From: UBA2040 sp041751955
Lineage (GTDB): Bacteria; Bacteroidota; Bacteroidia; Flavobacteriales_D; Crocinitomicaceae
DNA: 64,000 bases
Assembly (NCBI GenBank): GCA_041751955.1
Contig: JBGSIB010000002.1
Location: 1-64,000, forward strand
Direction: 5' to 3'
Both the position numbers and the translations under genes were made by a program. The first letter of the stretch is position 1; every line of letters begins with the position of its first letter. Below the pieces are notes generated by a model. The model was given only the letters and a program-made list of their open reading frames with translations, was not told the DNA's origin and made no database searches. This document shows positions 34,655 to 43,737 of this stretch, piece after piece.

Positions 34655-34683
34655 AACCGCAGAGAAGAAAAGGTCGCAAAGGG
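34655..34683 (+). repeat. Intergenic repeat fragment (ACCGCAGAG...GGTCGCAAAGG)
   Basis: AACCGCAGAGAAGAAAAGG followed by TCGCAAAGGG resembles the short dispersed 'accgcagag...cgcaaag' repeats seen between Bacteroidetes genes. Only one copy is present in this window, so the assignment rests on recall. Confidence 0.35.
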
Positions 34684-34742
34684 TTGATGCTTAGTTTTCG
34701 CGTTAATTTCCCTTATTACTTACTGCCATTTCGTCACAAAAA

Positions 34743-34750
34743 TAATTTTG
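34743..34750 (+). promoter_or_regulatory. TAATTTTG -7 box before the ABC exporter
   Basis: TAATTTTG fits TAnnTTTG and ends 25 nt before the ATG at 34776. No TTG at the usual spacing. Confidence 0.35.
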
Positions 34751-34775
34751 GCTTAAAATTCGTCGGGATTCGCGC

Positions 34776-36545
34776 ATGAGCGAAAATAAAAAAGCGGAAA
34801 AAAAAGCCAAAAAGAAGTCAAATGTGTCCTTTAAATGGGCGTTCAAAGAGTTTATTTGGCCCAGAAAAAAGATAGTTGGAGTTGGTCTTTTTCTGATTGT
34901 TGTTCGCAGTTTGTCAGGATTAATTTTGCCATTCGCGAGTAAAGAACTACTAGATACTGTCATTCCGAACAAAGATTCTGCCTTGCTTTGGAATTTGGTC
35001 ATTATTGTTGTTGCAGCTATCATTATTCAATCCCTTTCTTCCTTTTCGCTGACACGTTTGCTCAGTGTTGAAGCGCAGCGTTTGATCTCTAATTTGAGAA
35101 CGCAAGTTCAACGCAAGCTCCTTTCGCTTCCTATTCGCTTTTTCGATGACAATAAATCAGGTGCATTAGTATCACGTGTTATGACAGATGTGGAAGGTGT
35201 TCGAAATATTGTTGGAACAGGCTTGGTGCAATTGGTTGGAGGAACGTTCACTGCCATTGTTGCGCTTGTTTTACTCATCGAAATCAATGCTTGGATGACA
35301 TTTTTCGTTTTGGTTCCTGTTGCTTTGTTCGCTTTTATCGCTTTGAAAGCCTTTGGTTATATACGTCCTATTTTCAGAGATCGCGGGAAAATCAATGCTG
35401 ATGTTACGGGGCGTTTGACCGAAACATTGAATGGTGTTCGCGTCATCAAAGCTTTTAATGCAGAAGAACAAGAAAATTTATCTTTTGAAAATGGAGTGGA
35501 GAAATTATTTCAAAACGTCAAGAAAAGTTTAACGGCAACGGCTGCGATGTCGAGTTCCGCCACTTTGTTATTGGGAATCGCTTCGGCTGGAATAATGGGC
35601 ATTGGTGGATATTACATGATAGGCGATGCCATGACGAAGGGTGAGTTTCTTCAATTTACTTTGCTTTTAGGTTTCATGATTGCGCCGATCGTTCAAATGA
35701 GTAATATCGGAAGTCAATTGACGGAAGCAATGGCCGGTTTGGATCGAACGCAAGAATTGATGAACATGAAGGAAGAGGACGATCCAGAAGTTCGCACCAT
35801 ACAATTGGAAGAAATAAAAGGTGACGTTGTTTTTGACGATGTTCGATTTGCTTATGACGACGATAAAGAAGTTTTGCACGGCATTTCCTTTGAAGCCAAT
35901 GCGGGAAGTATCACGGCTTTAGTTGGTTCTTCAGGTTCTGGAAAATCAACGATTGCTGGTTTGGCGGCTACATTTTTGACACCTGACAGCGGAAAAGTTA
36001 CCTTGGATGGATTTGATTTGGCAGAAGTAAGTTTGTCCTCTTTCCGAAGAAACCTCGGCGTTGTGTTGCAGGACGACTTTTTGTTCCAAGGCACGATCCG
36101 CGAAAATATTTTATTCCCTCGTCCCGACGCGACAGAAGAAGAACTACAAATAGCAGTGAAAGGAGCGTATGTAAATGAATTCACCGACCGATTTGACGAA
36201 GGATTGGATACCGTAATCGGAGAACGAGGCGTGAAATTATCGGGTGGACAGAAACAGAGAATCAGTATAGCGAGAGCCTTGTTGGCCAATCCGAGAATCA
36301 TCATTTTGGATGAAGCAACTTCCAATTTAGATACCGAAAGTGAATCTTTCATTCAAAAGAGTTTGCAGACCTTGATCAAAAACAGAACCACATTCGTTAT
36401 CGCTCACCGTTTGAGCACCATTCAACAAGCCGACCAAATTTTGGTGGTGGAACAAGGCAAAATTGTAGAAACGGGCAAACACGACGAATTGATTGCGAAA
36501 AAAGGCAGATACTACGATTTGTATACGGTTCAGAGTCGGATATAG
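34776..36545 (+). CDS. ABC exporter, fused permease-ATPase (MsbA-like)
   Basis: 589 residues. A Lys-rich cytoplasmic start is followed by six transmembrane helices (about 25-330) and a nucleotide-binding domain. Walker A GSSGSGKSTIAGL, Q-loop VLQDDFLF, signature LSGGQKQRISIARALL, Walker B RIIILDEATSNLD and switch His in VIAHRLSTI are all intact. It works as a homodimer. The subfamily includes lipid A flippases (MsbA) and multidrug exporters; Bacteroidetes usually have one such housekeeping copy, but the substrate cannot be set from sequence alone. Confidence 0.93.
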   Translation: MSENKKAEKKAKKKSNVSFKWAFKEFIWPRKKIVGVGLFLIVVRSLSGLILPFASKELLDTVIPNKDSALLWNLVIIVVAAIIIQSLSSFSLTRLLSVEAQRLISNLRTQVQRKLLSLPIRFFDDNKSGALVSRVMTDVEGVRNIVGTGLVQLVGGTFTAIVALVLLIEINAWMTFFVLVPVALFAFIALKAFGYIRPIFRDRGKINADVTGRLTETLNGVRVIKAFNAEEQENLSFENGVEKLFQNVKKSLTATAAMSSSATLLLGIASAGIMGIGGYYMIGDAMTKGEFLQFTLLLGFMIAPIVQMSNIGSQLTEAMAGLDRTQELMNMKEEDDPEVRTIQLEEIKGDVVFDDVRFAYDDDKEVLHGISFEANAGSITALVGSSGSGKSTIAGLAATFLTPDSGKVTLDGFDLAEVSLSSFRRNLGVVLQDDFLFQGTIRENILFPRPDATEEELQIAVKGAYVNEFTDRFDEGLDTVIGERGVKLSGGQKQRISIARALLANPRIIILDEATSNLDTESESFIQKSLQTLIKNRTTFVIAHRLSTIQQADQILVVEQGKIVETGKHDELIAKKGRYYDLYTVQSRI

Positions 36546-36633
36546 GCTTATAAACCGTTGCTCAGCCAAACAGATTATCTCAACCGAAACTTATTGAGAA
36601 GTTGATTTAAAGACACTGATTACCAATAAAATA

Positions 36634-38439
36634 CTAGCGCACCGTCAATTCGAAAGGCAATCGCATTTGAATCCCCATCATGCCTTCAATGTGCAGCCAT
36701 TGTTCGTAGGATTGCATGAAGACATTTGGCATTTTTTGCGTTTTCACCACGGCTTTTTCTTCTGATTCAGCGATGGCTTCGGCAATTGCTTCCCATTTGT
36801 CGTTTTTGCGCAGAGGATAATAAAGTACACTCATTTTGTCTGAAGAAATTCCAGCAGTTTTTGCAGCGTAACGAATGGCATCTTCCAAACCGCCAAGTTC
36901 GTCAACCAAACCAATTTTTACAGCATCTTTTCCTGCCCAAACTCTTCCGCGAGCAATTTTGTTCACTTCTTCTTTGGTCATGTTGCGTCCCTCTGCTACG
37001 CGCAAAAGGAAATCATCGTAGATTTCATTGACTTCTCCTTGTATAATTTCCAATTCTTCTGGCGTCAATTTTCGATTGGTAGAAAGGGCCTCGTGTTTGT
37101 TGGTTGATATTCTGTCAAAAGAAACGCCCAATTTGTTTTCGAACATTTTTCCCGTATAAGGAATCATACCAAAAACACCGATAGATCCCGTAATTGTTGA
37201 CGGTTCAGCGAATATTTTATAAGCTGGAGCAGAAATATAATATCCGCCAGAAGCGGCTACATCACCCATGGAAACGATTACTTTTTTCGTTTTATTGGTC
37301 AATTTCACCTCTCGCCAAATCTCGTCACTAGCCAAGGCGCTACCACCTGGACTGTTCACTCGAAGCACAACAATTTTTATGTTTTTGTTTTCACGAGCAG
37401 CTTTCACTTGTTTGCAAATGTCTTTGGACGTTAAACCGTCGCCATCAACTGAAATGTCGCCTTCCGCTAAAATCACGGCGATATTGCCTTTTGTTCCTTT
37501 CGCTATTTGGTCTCTTTTTACATTTTTACTGGCGAATTTTTCAAAATCAACCATGGCAATTTTCGCGTCAGATTTTAATCCGAGTTTACCTTTCAGTTCA
37601 CTCATGACTTCATCGCGGTATTTAGTAGCGTCGAGCAATTTGTATTTCACACCATCCGTTGCGTCTGTAACCAGCATTCCATCAGCGATTCTGTCCAATT
37701 CTGAAGCTTGAATATTTCTGGATGCAGCGACATCACCTTTGTACACTGACCAGATTGAATTGATGTAGGTTTGCAATTGCAAGCGGCTTGAATCACTCAT
37801 TTTGCTTAAAAAGAATGGTTCAACCGCACTTTTAAAATCGTTATCGCGTCCACGAATGATTTGTACTTCTAGGTCCAATTTGTCCAAGGTCCCTTTGAAA
37901 TAAGACATTTCACCTGCTAATCCCATGATTTCGAGGTTACTGCTTGGAAAGCCATATACCGTGTTGGCCGCTGAGGAAACATAATATTCTTTTTGCGTAA
38001 TCACCTCACCTGAATTGTATGCAATGGTAAATTTCCCAGATTTTTCAAACGCATCAATTCCGCGACGGATTTCTCTAGCGGTGGCATAATTGCAGGATAA
38101 ACCGTCAATTTCGATGTAAAGTCCTTTGATTTTTGGATCTTTCGCAGCAAGTTTTAGTCCTTCTAGAATATCCGCAAGACCTATTTTGTTGTCCAAGGAA
38201 AATGTACTAGGGTTGAATTTCGTACTGGTTCTTTCCGCAATTTGTCCATCTAGTTTCATGTGAAGGACTGAATTGGCGCCAGGATTAACGGAGGAACTAG
38301 ATTCACCCATACTTGCGAAGCTTCCAATAATTCCAAAGGTTGCCACCACGAAAATGATGATTCCAATTATCGAAACGATAAGTGCTGCCAGAAAACTTGG
38401 CCAAAAAATATTTCCGAATCCTACTTTGCTATTGCTCAT
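36634..38439 (-). CDS. sppA: Signal peptide peptidase SppA, 67K type
   Basis: 601 residues from ATG at 38439 (MSNSKVGFGNIFWPSFLAAL, one N-terminal membrane anchor). The frame continues 32 codons upstream but these are unlikely to be translated, because a TAAATTTG box lies within them. Duplicated S49 domains: the N-terminal half carries the general-base Lys in ITQKEYYVSSAAN, and the C-terminal half the nucleophile in GDVAASGGYYISAPAYKIFA. VLRVNSPGGSALASDEIWRE and ITGSIGVFGMIPYTGKMF are also typical. It degrades cleaved signal peptides in the membrane. It is divergent from the M14 carboxypeptidase gene. Confidence 0.94.
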   Translation of the reverse strand: MSNSKVGFGNIFWPSFLAALIVSIIGIIIFVVATFGIIGSFASMGESSSSVNPGANSVLHMKLDGQIAERTSTKFNPSTFSLDNKIGLADILEGLKLAAKDPKIKGLYIEIDGLSCNYATAREIRRGIDAFEKSGKFTIAYNSGEVITQKEYYVSSAANTVYGFPSSNLEIMGLAGEMSYFKGTLDKLDLEVQIIRGRDNDFKSAVEPFFLSKMSDSSRLQLQTYINSIWSVYKGDVAASRNIQASELDRIADGMLVTDATDGVKYKLLDATKYRDEVMSELKGKLGLKSDAKIAMVDFEKFASKNVKRDQIAKGTKGNIAVILAEGDISVDGDGLTSKDICKQVKAARENKNIKIVVLRVNSPGGSALASDEIWREVKLTNKTKKVIVSMGDVAASGGYYISAPAYKIFAEPSTITGSIGVFGMIPYTGKMFENKLGVSFDRISTNKHEALSTNRKLTPEELEIIQGEVNEIYDDFLLRVAEGRNMTKEEVNKIARGRVWAGKDAVKIGLVDELGGLEDAIRYAAKTAGISSDKMSVLYYPLRKNDKWEAIAEAIAESEEKAVVKTQKMPNVFMQSYEQWLHIEGMMGIQMRLPFELTVR

Positions 38440-38459
38440 GATACTTTGTTTTTGATATT

Positions 38460-38467
38460 CAAATTTA
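38460..38467 (-). promoter_or_regulatory. TAAATTTG -7 box for sppA
   Basis: Minus-strand TAAATTTG ends 20 nt before the sppA ATG at 38439. It supports that start over longer upstream ones. The -33 TTG is not at consensus distance. Confidence 0.45.
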
Positions 38468-38610
38468 AGGAATTCCTTATATGCTGTTTTTTTCTTAACA
38501 ATTCTTAGGGAGAATGGCGGTCTTTTTGATTGCAATAATGCTATGAAAGATTATTTTTTTCTCTTACAAAATTGCGTTTCTTTGTATGAATATATATCTA
38601 ATTGAATCGC

Positions 38611-40980
38611 ATGAAAAGCATTTTTTTAAGTCTCCTTTTTTTAACTTTTAGCACTTTCATTTCTGCACAAGAATACTCACGGGTTAAAGTAAATACCGAC
38701 GAAGCGGGTATTCAGCTTATGAGCCAACTTGGTTTGGCTGTCGATCACGGAGAACACAAAAGAGGTTATTTTTTCATTTCAGATTTTTCTTCAGAAGAAA
38801 TCTCTTTGTTGCGCGAGCACAATTTCGATATTGAAATATTGATTACAGACGTAAAAGAACATTATGTGAATCAAAACAAGAATTTAGAATTAGAAACGAA
38901 AAATGCGGTTTGTTTACCAAATGCATCCAATACGTATGACCCGACGATTCCTGATAATTTTCAATTGGGTAGCATGGGTGGATTTTACACCTATCAAGAA
39001 ATGCTGGATAATTTAGATTCCATGCAGGCACTGTACCCGAATTTGATTTCATTTCGAGCACCAATCGATACTTTTCAAACCATAGAAAGTCGTCCTATCT
39101 ATTGGGTCCGCATTTCCGACAATCCAACTATTGATGAAGCGAATGAAAAAGAAGTTTTGTATTCGGCTGTTCATCATGCACGTGAACCGAACTCGATGAC
39201 AGCGACCATTTTTTATATGTGGTATTTGCTGGAAAATTATGCTGGCTCTTCTGAAATTCAATATTTGGTCGATAATACGGAGATGTATTTCGTTCCCTGC
39301 GTTAATCCAGATGGATATTTGTACAATGAGAGCACTGATCCAAATGGTGGTGGGATGCACAGAAAAAATCGACGTGACGTAGGTACTTTTAATAAAGGTG
39401 TTGATTTGAATCGCAATTACTCCTATGGTTGGGGAACAACAGGGGTTAGTTTTAATCTTAATAATGATACGTATCCAGGAACGGGTCCTTTTTCAGAACC
39501 AGAAACGCAGGCTATGAAATGGTTTTGCGAAAATCATGAGTTTAAATTGGCTTTTAACGCCCATACGTATAGCGACGATATCCTTTTTCCTATTGGAACA
39601 ACGACAAGTGAATTTGCAGTAGATCACAATTATTTCGATCGTTTTACAGGATACATGGTTCATTACAATGGTTATACGAATATGAAATCCTCATCGCTTT
39701 ATGAAGCTTCGGGTGATTCAGATGATTACATGTATAAGTCGGATTTATCAGTAAAACCGAAAATATTGGCCATGACGCCAGAAATCGGGACGGCATCGGA
39801 AGGATTTTGGCCACCGGTTAACAAAATCATTCCGAATTCTGTCAACATGCTTTTTCCGAATTTAATGTTGTCGCACATCGCACATCGTTATTTGATAGTT
39901 GAAGATCAGGATCCGCAAAGATTGGCCAGTGCAACGGCGAATTTCAATCATGTAGCAGAAAGAATTGGTTTGGATACTGGGGCAGTTATTGTTCAAATTC
40001 AACCCTTACAAAACATAGCAACTATTAGCGGACCTTTGACATACGATTTGGCCCAAATCACTCCGCAAGCTGGCGTGTTTAGTTACACACTTTCCTCAGG
40101 AATTGCCATTAATGACACGGTGAAATATGTACTAGAAACCCTTTATCCGAATTGGACACACCGTGATACGATTATCAAATTATTTGGAACCTATCCTGTT
40201 TTAATCGCAGATGATGCGTCAACGCCAGGTTTGTGGTCTGGAAACTGGACAACTGAAGGACATACTGTCTTTTCACCGTCTCAGGCCTACAGCGATTCTG
40301 AATCGGGAAGCAACCCTACAAATTACACCAACAATGCCGATAAAATTTTCACTTTTAATACGGATATAGATTTGACGAATGCGACATATGCCGACGTCAG
40401 TTTTTATGCAAAGTGGGAAATTGAAGCCGATTACGACTTTTGCCAGTTTCAAGTTTCTATCGATGGAGGAAACAGTTGGATAGGACAGTGCGGACTTTAT
40501 ACTGTTCCGGGTGTTGGCGGAAATGGTTCTGTTCAACCGAATGGAAAACCCGTTTATGAAGGAACAAAAGATTGGGTTCGCGAAGAAATTTCTTTATCTG
40601 ACTATTTAGGCGAAACGATTAAAGTTAGATTTCAACTTCGATCAGACGGTGGTGTGAATATGGATGGTTTTTATTTTGATGATTTCACGGTTCACAAAGG
40701 TATTTCCGGCATTGGACTGGAAGAGAAAGACCTTTATTTCACGGTATATCCAAATCCAACGAAGGAGAGTTTTATGATTACCTCTAGCGACAATCTTTAT
40801 GGTTATCAATTTTCAATTCTGGATATCAACGGAAAAACCATCAAAACAGAAAAAATCGACAAGGTAACTAGTGAATGGAAGGTGAATACGAGTGAATTTG
40901 CCAATGGAATATATACGATAGTTTTGAGCCAGCCAAATTTTGAGGGTGTTTCTCAGCAGCGATTAGTATTGATTAAATAA
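38611..40980 (+). CDS. Secreted M14 zinc carboxypeptidase with T9SS sorting domain
   Basis: 789 residues from ATG at 38611; the upstream in-frame codon at 38602 is TTG. Signal peptide MKSIFLSLLFLTFSTFISAQ. An N-terminal propeptide-like region leads to the M14 domain (about 115-430). Zinc ligands are in YSAVHHAREPNSMTATIFYM (HxxE) and LAFNAHTYSDDILFP. Substrate residues are seen in VNPDGYLYN, RKNRRD and GVDLNRNYSYGWG, and the catalytic Glu in MTPEIGTASEGFWPP. A beta-sandwich follows (about 535-690). The type A sorting domain is FTVYPNPTKESFMITSS, with NGIYTIVLSQPN and the end RLVLIK. Exported through T9SS; the peptide substrates are unknown. Confidence 0.93.
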   Translation: MKSIFLSLLFLTFSTFISAQEYSRVKVNTDEAGIQLMSQLGLAVDHGEHKRGYFFISDFSSEEISLLREHNFDIEILITDVKEHYVNQNKNLELETKNAVCLPNASNTYDPTIPDNFQLGSMGGFYTYQEMLDNLDSMQALYPNLISFRAPIDTFQTIESRPIYWVRISDNPTIDEANEKEVLYSAVHHAREPNSMTATIFYMWYLLENYAGSSEIQYLVDNTEMYFVPCVNPDGYLYNESTDPNGGGMHRKNRRDVGTFNKGVDLNRNYSYGWGTTGVSFNLNNDTYPGTGPFSEPETQAMKWFCENHEFKLAFNAHTYSDDILFPIGTTTSEFAVDHNYFDRFTGYMVHYNGYTNMKSSSLYEASGDSDDYMYKSDLSVKPKILAMTPEIGTASEGFWPPVNKIIPNSVNMLFPNLMLSHIAHRYLIVEDQDPQRLASATANFNHVAERIGLDTGAVIVQIQPLQNIATISGPLTYDLAQITPQAGVFSYTLSSGIAINDTVKYVLETLYPNWTHRDTIIKLFGTYPVLIADDASTPGLWSGNWTTEGHTVFSPSQAYSDSESGSNPTNYTNNADKIFTFNTDIDLTNATYADVSFYAKWEIEADYDFCQFQVSIDGGNSWIGQCGLYTVPGVGGNGSVQPNGKPVYEGTKDWVREEISLSDYLGETIKVRFQLRSDGGVNMDGFYFDDFTVHKGISGIGLEEKDLYFTVYPNPTKESFMITSSDNLYGYQFSILDINGKTIKTEKIDKVTSEWKVNTSEFANGIYTIVLSQPNFEGVSQQRLVLIK

Positions 40981-41043
40981 TGTTTACCTTTTACAGTTTT
41001 ATCGTTTATATTTATTGAAAATTTGAACCTAAATTACTCTAAC

Positions 41044-41466
41044 ATGAAAAAAAATGTTTTCTTTTCGATTCTGATTCTATTTGTATCATTAACTGCTTGT
41101 AATAAAGATCAACGAACTAGTCGTCAGTTGGATGGTGAGTGGAATATGTTGACGTATTATGATGAACCTGTTGTGGCACCTGAGAAAGGAATTTTAACCT
41201 TAATAAAAGGTAAAAATGGGACGGGCGAAGGTTCTTTTATTTATACCATATCTTATGACAATAATGGAACTACGGAAACAGAAACGTATGCTGATGCGAT
41301 TGGTTATACGATTCGCGACGGCCGGATGACTATTTCGCCAAAAGGGAGTCTTTTTTCTTCGAGTTACGGTTATTTGCAGGATGCTTTTACCATTCAAGAT
41401 GCGACAAAAACTCGAATGGTTTTAATTGTTAGCTTTGGCAAATCAACAGTTTTTGAAAAGAAATAA
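41044..41466 (+). CDS. Small lipoprotein, lipocalin-like
   Basis: 140 residues from ATG at 41044 (the upstream in-frame TTG at 41023 is not needed). Lipoprotein signal with lipobox in ILFVSLTACNKDQ. The mature part reads RQLDGEWNMLTYYDEPVV, GILTLIKGKNGTGEGSFIY and ISPKGSLF, a pattern of short beta strands like the lipocalin-like DUF4923/5004 group. Function unknown. It converges with menC, 5 bp away. Confidence 0.65.
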   Translation: MKKNVFFSILILFVSLTACNKDQRTSRQLDGEWNMLTYYDEPVVAPEKGILTLIKGKNGTGEGSFIYTISYDNNGTTETETYADAIGYTIRDGRMTISPKGSLFSSSYGYLQDAFTIQDATKTRMVLIVSFGKSTVFEKK

Positions 41467-41471
41467 CAAGT

Positions 41472-42545
41472 TTAAATATCGTAGAAAATAAATCCGTTTT
41501 CTACTTTTAGTTTAGATTCAATATTATTTATGTACAAACTTCCAGTTCCCAATCCATGGTGTTTGTTGATGGGGAAAGTTGAGGTGTATTGGGCGATACA
41601 TGCCAATCCTACGTTCGATTCCAAGGCAGAAGTCATCCACCAAGCGATATTGCGTACTTCGGCGAGTTGTATCCATTCTTGGCAAGAGAGCAATCCACCG
41701 TGCAGACTCGGTTTTAGAATGATGTATTGCGGTTTGATTTTATCCAATAAAGCCTTTTTAACTTCGGTGGAATGGATGCCGATTAATTCCTCGTCCAAAG
41801 CAATGGGAATGATATTTTCAGCACACAAAGTAGCCATAAGTTCGTGTTGACCGGGAGCAATGGGTTGTTCAATGGAATGAATCCCATATTTTGAAAGCGC
41901 CTTGAGTTTTTCCCTGACATTTGATTCTGAAAAAGCACCGTTTGCATCTACGCGAAGAATCATTTCTTCAGGAGAATGCTTAACCCGAAAATCTTCTAAG
42001 ATTTCTATTTCCGTGGCAAAATCAATCGCTCCGACTTTCATCTTGATGCAATCAAAACCTTGTTCTGCCTTTTCATGCATTTGTGCGCACATGAAGGTCA
42101 TGCTTCCCATCCAAACCAATCCGTTGATAGGAATTTTTGCTTTTCCTCGCGTGAAGGCTGTGTCAAAAAACACTTCATTTTCTCCGCTCGCCCAATTGAG
42201 TAAGGCTGTTTCAAATCCGAAAATAAGGGAAGGATATTGTCCAAAATTTGCATAAATCGACGTTTCTGCTCGAACAGCTTCTAGAAGGGCTATTTCCTTC
42301 AAATGACGTAGCGACTGAAAATCAATTTTCTCAAGAGCTGATTTGAATGTATCCAAAAGTTCTTCGTACTGTTTTTTACTTTCGAAATCTGGTGACAATC
42401 TCGCGATGATGCTACATTCTCCAATTCCCTTTTTACCTGCGAAATCCAATGCTAAAAACCAGGCGTGTTTTTCCGTTAAAATACCTCTCGATGTTCCACT
42501 AGGCGTTTTGAATTGAAAGACTTTATGTTGGAAAGAAAGGGACAC
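41472..42545 (-). CDS. menC: o-Succinylbenzoate synthase
   Basis: Enolase-superfamily dehydratase making OSB from SHCHC in menaquinone synthesis. 357 residues. The start is GTG at 42543-42545; no ATG is available near the conserved N-terminus. Seen are the KMKV catalytic Lys pair (FDCIKMKVGAIDFATEIEIL), metal ligands in LRVDANGAF, SIEQPIAPGQ and IALDEELIG, and the second-Lys segment YIILKPSLHGGLLSCQEWI. It lies 18 bp after menA, which indicates an operon. Confidence 0.93.
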   Translation of the reverse strand: MSLSFQHKVFQFKTPSGTSRGILTEKHAWFLALDFAGKKGIGECSIIARLSPDFESKKQYEELLDTFKSALEKIDFQSLRHLKEIALLEAVRAETSIYANFGQYPSLIFGFETALLNWASGENEVFFDTAFTRGKAKIPINGLVWMGSMTFMCAQMHEKAEQGFDCIKMKVGAIDFATEIEILEDFRVKHSPEEMILRVDANGAFSESNVREKLKALSKYGIHSIEQPIAPGQHELMATLCAENIIPIALDEELIGIHSTEVKKALLDKIKPQYIILKPSLHGGLLSCQEWIQLAEVRNIAWWMTSALESNVGLACIAQYTSTFPINKHHGLGTGSLYINNIESKLKVENGFIFYDI

Positions 42546-42563
42546 TGTAAGTTCAGAAAATGA

Positions 42564-43499
42564 TTAGTTGAATAATCGCACAAAAGCATGTGCAAGATCG
42601 AATTTGATATTGATGAGAACACCAAAAAGTATGGCGATGGCAAAAGTATTTAAAGCGACTTTTTTCAATTCTGGATCCAATTTGGCAGGCTCTTCTACTT
42701 CCAGAACACGCTTCAGGTGAAAGAGGAGAGGAATGAGCACGAAAATCATCCACAAGCCATTTTTTCCAAACCAAAGTGCCGAATATGTGAAGGCAAAGCA
42801 GGCAATCAAAATCAAGGAGGTGTGATAAACGCGCGCATTTTCGTAGCCCATTTTGACCACCATGGTTCTTTTATTTGAGCTGGCATCATTCACCGAATCG
42901 CGCATGTTGTTGAGGTTGAGAACGGCTGTACTTAATAATCCTATGCCAATTGCTGGTGGAATGATTTGCCAGTAAAAAACGGGTGCATACAATCCGTAGA
43001 CGCCGATGACGCTGACCAGTCCGAAAAATATAAAAACAAAAATATCTCCTAAACCGTTGTATCCGTAAGCTTTTTTGCCCAAAGTGTACATCATAGCTGC
43101 CAAAACAGCACCAATACCTAGAAAAACATACAGCCAAATTTTACCCGAAGTCATGGCACTTCCAGAAAAGTAAATCAACAATCCTGCTGAAATAAGACTG
43201 AGACTCGCAAAGAGGCTGACGGCATTTTTCATGGATTTTGCCGAAATGGCTCCAGTCTGTGTAGCGCGAGCTGGTCCGACTCTGTTTTCATTGTCCGTGC
43301 CTTTTAGGTGGTCACCTAAATCGTTGGCTAAATTGGAAAGAATTTGCAGGAAAATAGTCGTAAATAGACTGAGAATGAAAATCTTTGTATCCCAATAGCC
43401 TAGAGAATTTGCGATGGCGGAACCCAGAATTATTCCGGAGAGAGAAAGCGGCAAGGTGCGCAAACGAAATGCTTCAAGCCAAACTTTTAGATTTTGCAT
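42564..43499 (-). CDS. menA: 1,4-dihydroxy-2-naphthoate polyprenyltransferase
   Basis: UbiA-superfamily membrane prenyltransferase attaching the isoprenoid tail to DHNA. 311 residues with about nine helices, from ATG at 43499 (an in-frame TTG lies two codons upstream). N-terminal WLEAFRLRTLPLSLSGIILG is diagnostic. The Asp-rich motif is NLANDLGDHLKGTDNENRVG, and the second Asp site lies in LNNMRDSVNDASSNKRT. With menC it forms part of the menaquinone pathway; menB, menD, menE and menF are elsewhere. Confidence 0.94.
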   Translation of the reverse strand: MQNLKVWLEAFRLRTLPLSLSGIILGSAIANSLGYWDTKIFILSLFTTIFLQILSNLANDLGDHLKGTDNENRVGPARATQTGAISAKSMKNAVSLFASLSLISAGLLIYFSGSAMTSGKIWLYVFLGIGAVLAAMMYTLGKKAYGYNGLGDIFVFIFFGLVSVIGVYGLYAPVFYWQIIPPAIGIGLLSTAVLNLNNMRDSVNDASSNKRTMVVKMGYENARVYHTSLILIACFAFTYSALWFGKNGLWMIFVLIPLLFHLKRVLEVEEPAKLDPELKKVALNTFAIAILFGVLINIKFDLAHAFVRLFN

Positions 43500-43502
43500 G
43501 AG

Positions 43503-43510
43503 CAAATTTA
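43503..43510 (-). promoter_or_regulatory. TAAATTTG -7 box directly before menA
   Basis: Minus strand TAAATTTG, then CTC and the menA ATG: only 3 nt separate the box from the start codon. If used, the mRNA is leaderless. Confidence 0.35.
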
Positions 43511-43524
43511 CGGATTATGTGCAT

Positions 43525-43665
43525 ATGGAACGCGGATTGGGCTGATGTTGCTGATTTTACGGATTTTTTTTGTTTAAATTGAACACAAATTGTCTGTTTT
43601 TACTGCAGGTTCAGTTATAGTTCAAAAGAAACATCCGTCTCATCCGCTTAATCCGTGTTCCATTA
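43525..43665. repeat. Palindromic intergenic repeat (GGAACACGGATT family)
   Basis: GGAACGCGGATTGGGCTGAT and GATTTTACGGATT near 43525-43565 face AACATCCGTCTCATCCGC and TTAATCCGTGTTCC near 43632-43663 as inverted copies. The element fills most of the divergent menA/nitronate monooxygenase gap. Confidence 0.6.
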
Positions 43666-43689
43666 CATTCCATTTTCATACTCGAAATG

Positions 43690-43720
43690 TTGACTTCTTG
43701 GATTAATTTTATTATGTTTG
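43690..43720 (+). promoter_or_regulatory. Strong Bacteroidetes promoter for the nitronate monooxygenase gene
   Basis: TTG (43690-43692), 20-bp spacer, TATGTTTG (43713-43720), then 17 nt to the ATG at 43738. Confidence 0.7.
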
Positions 43721-43737
43721 CATAGTAAATTTCTCTT

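Noticed and set aside
38440..38535. Longer N-terminus for SppA
   Set aside because: The extra 32 residues precede a normal membrane anchor and contain the likely promoter box, so the ATG at 38439 is better.
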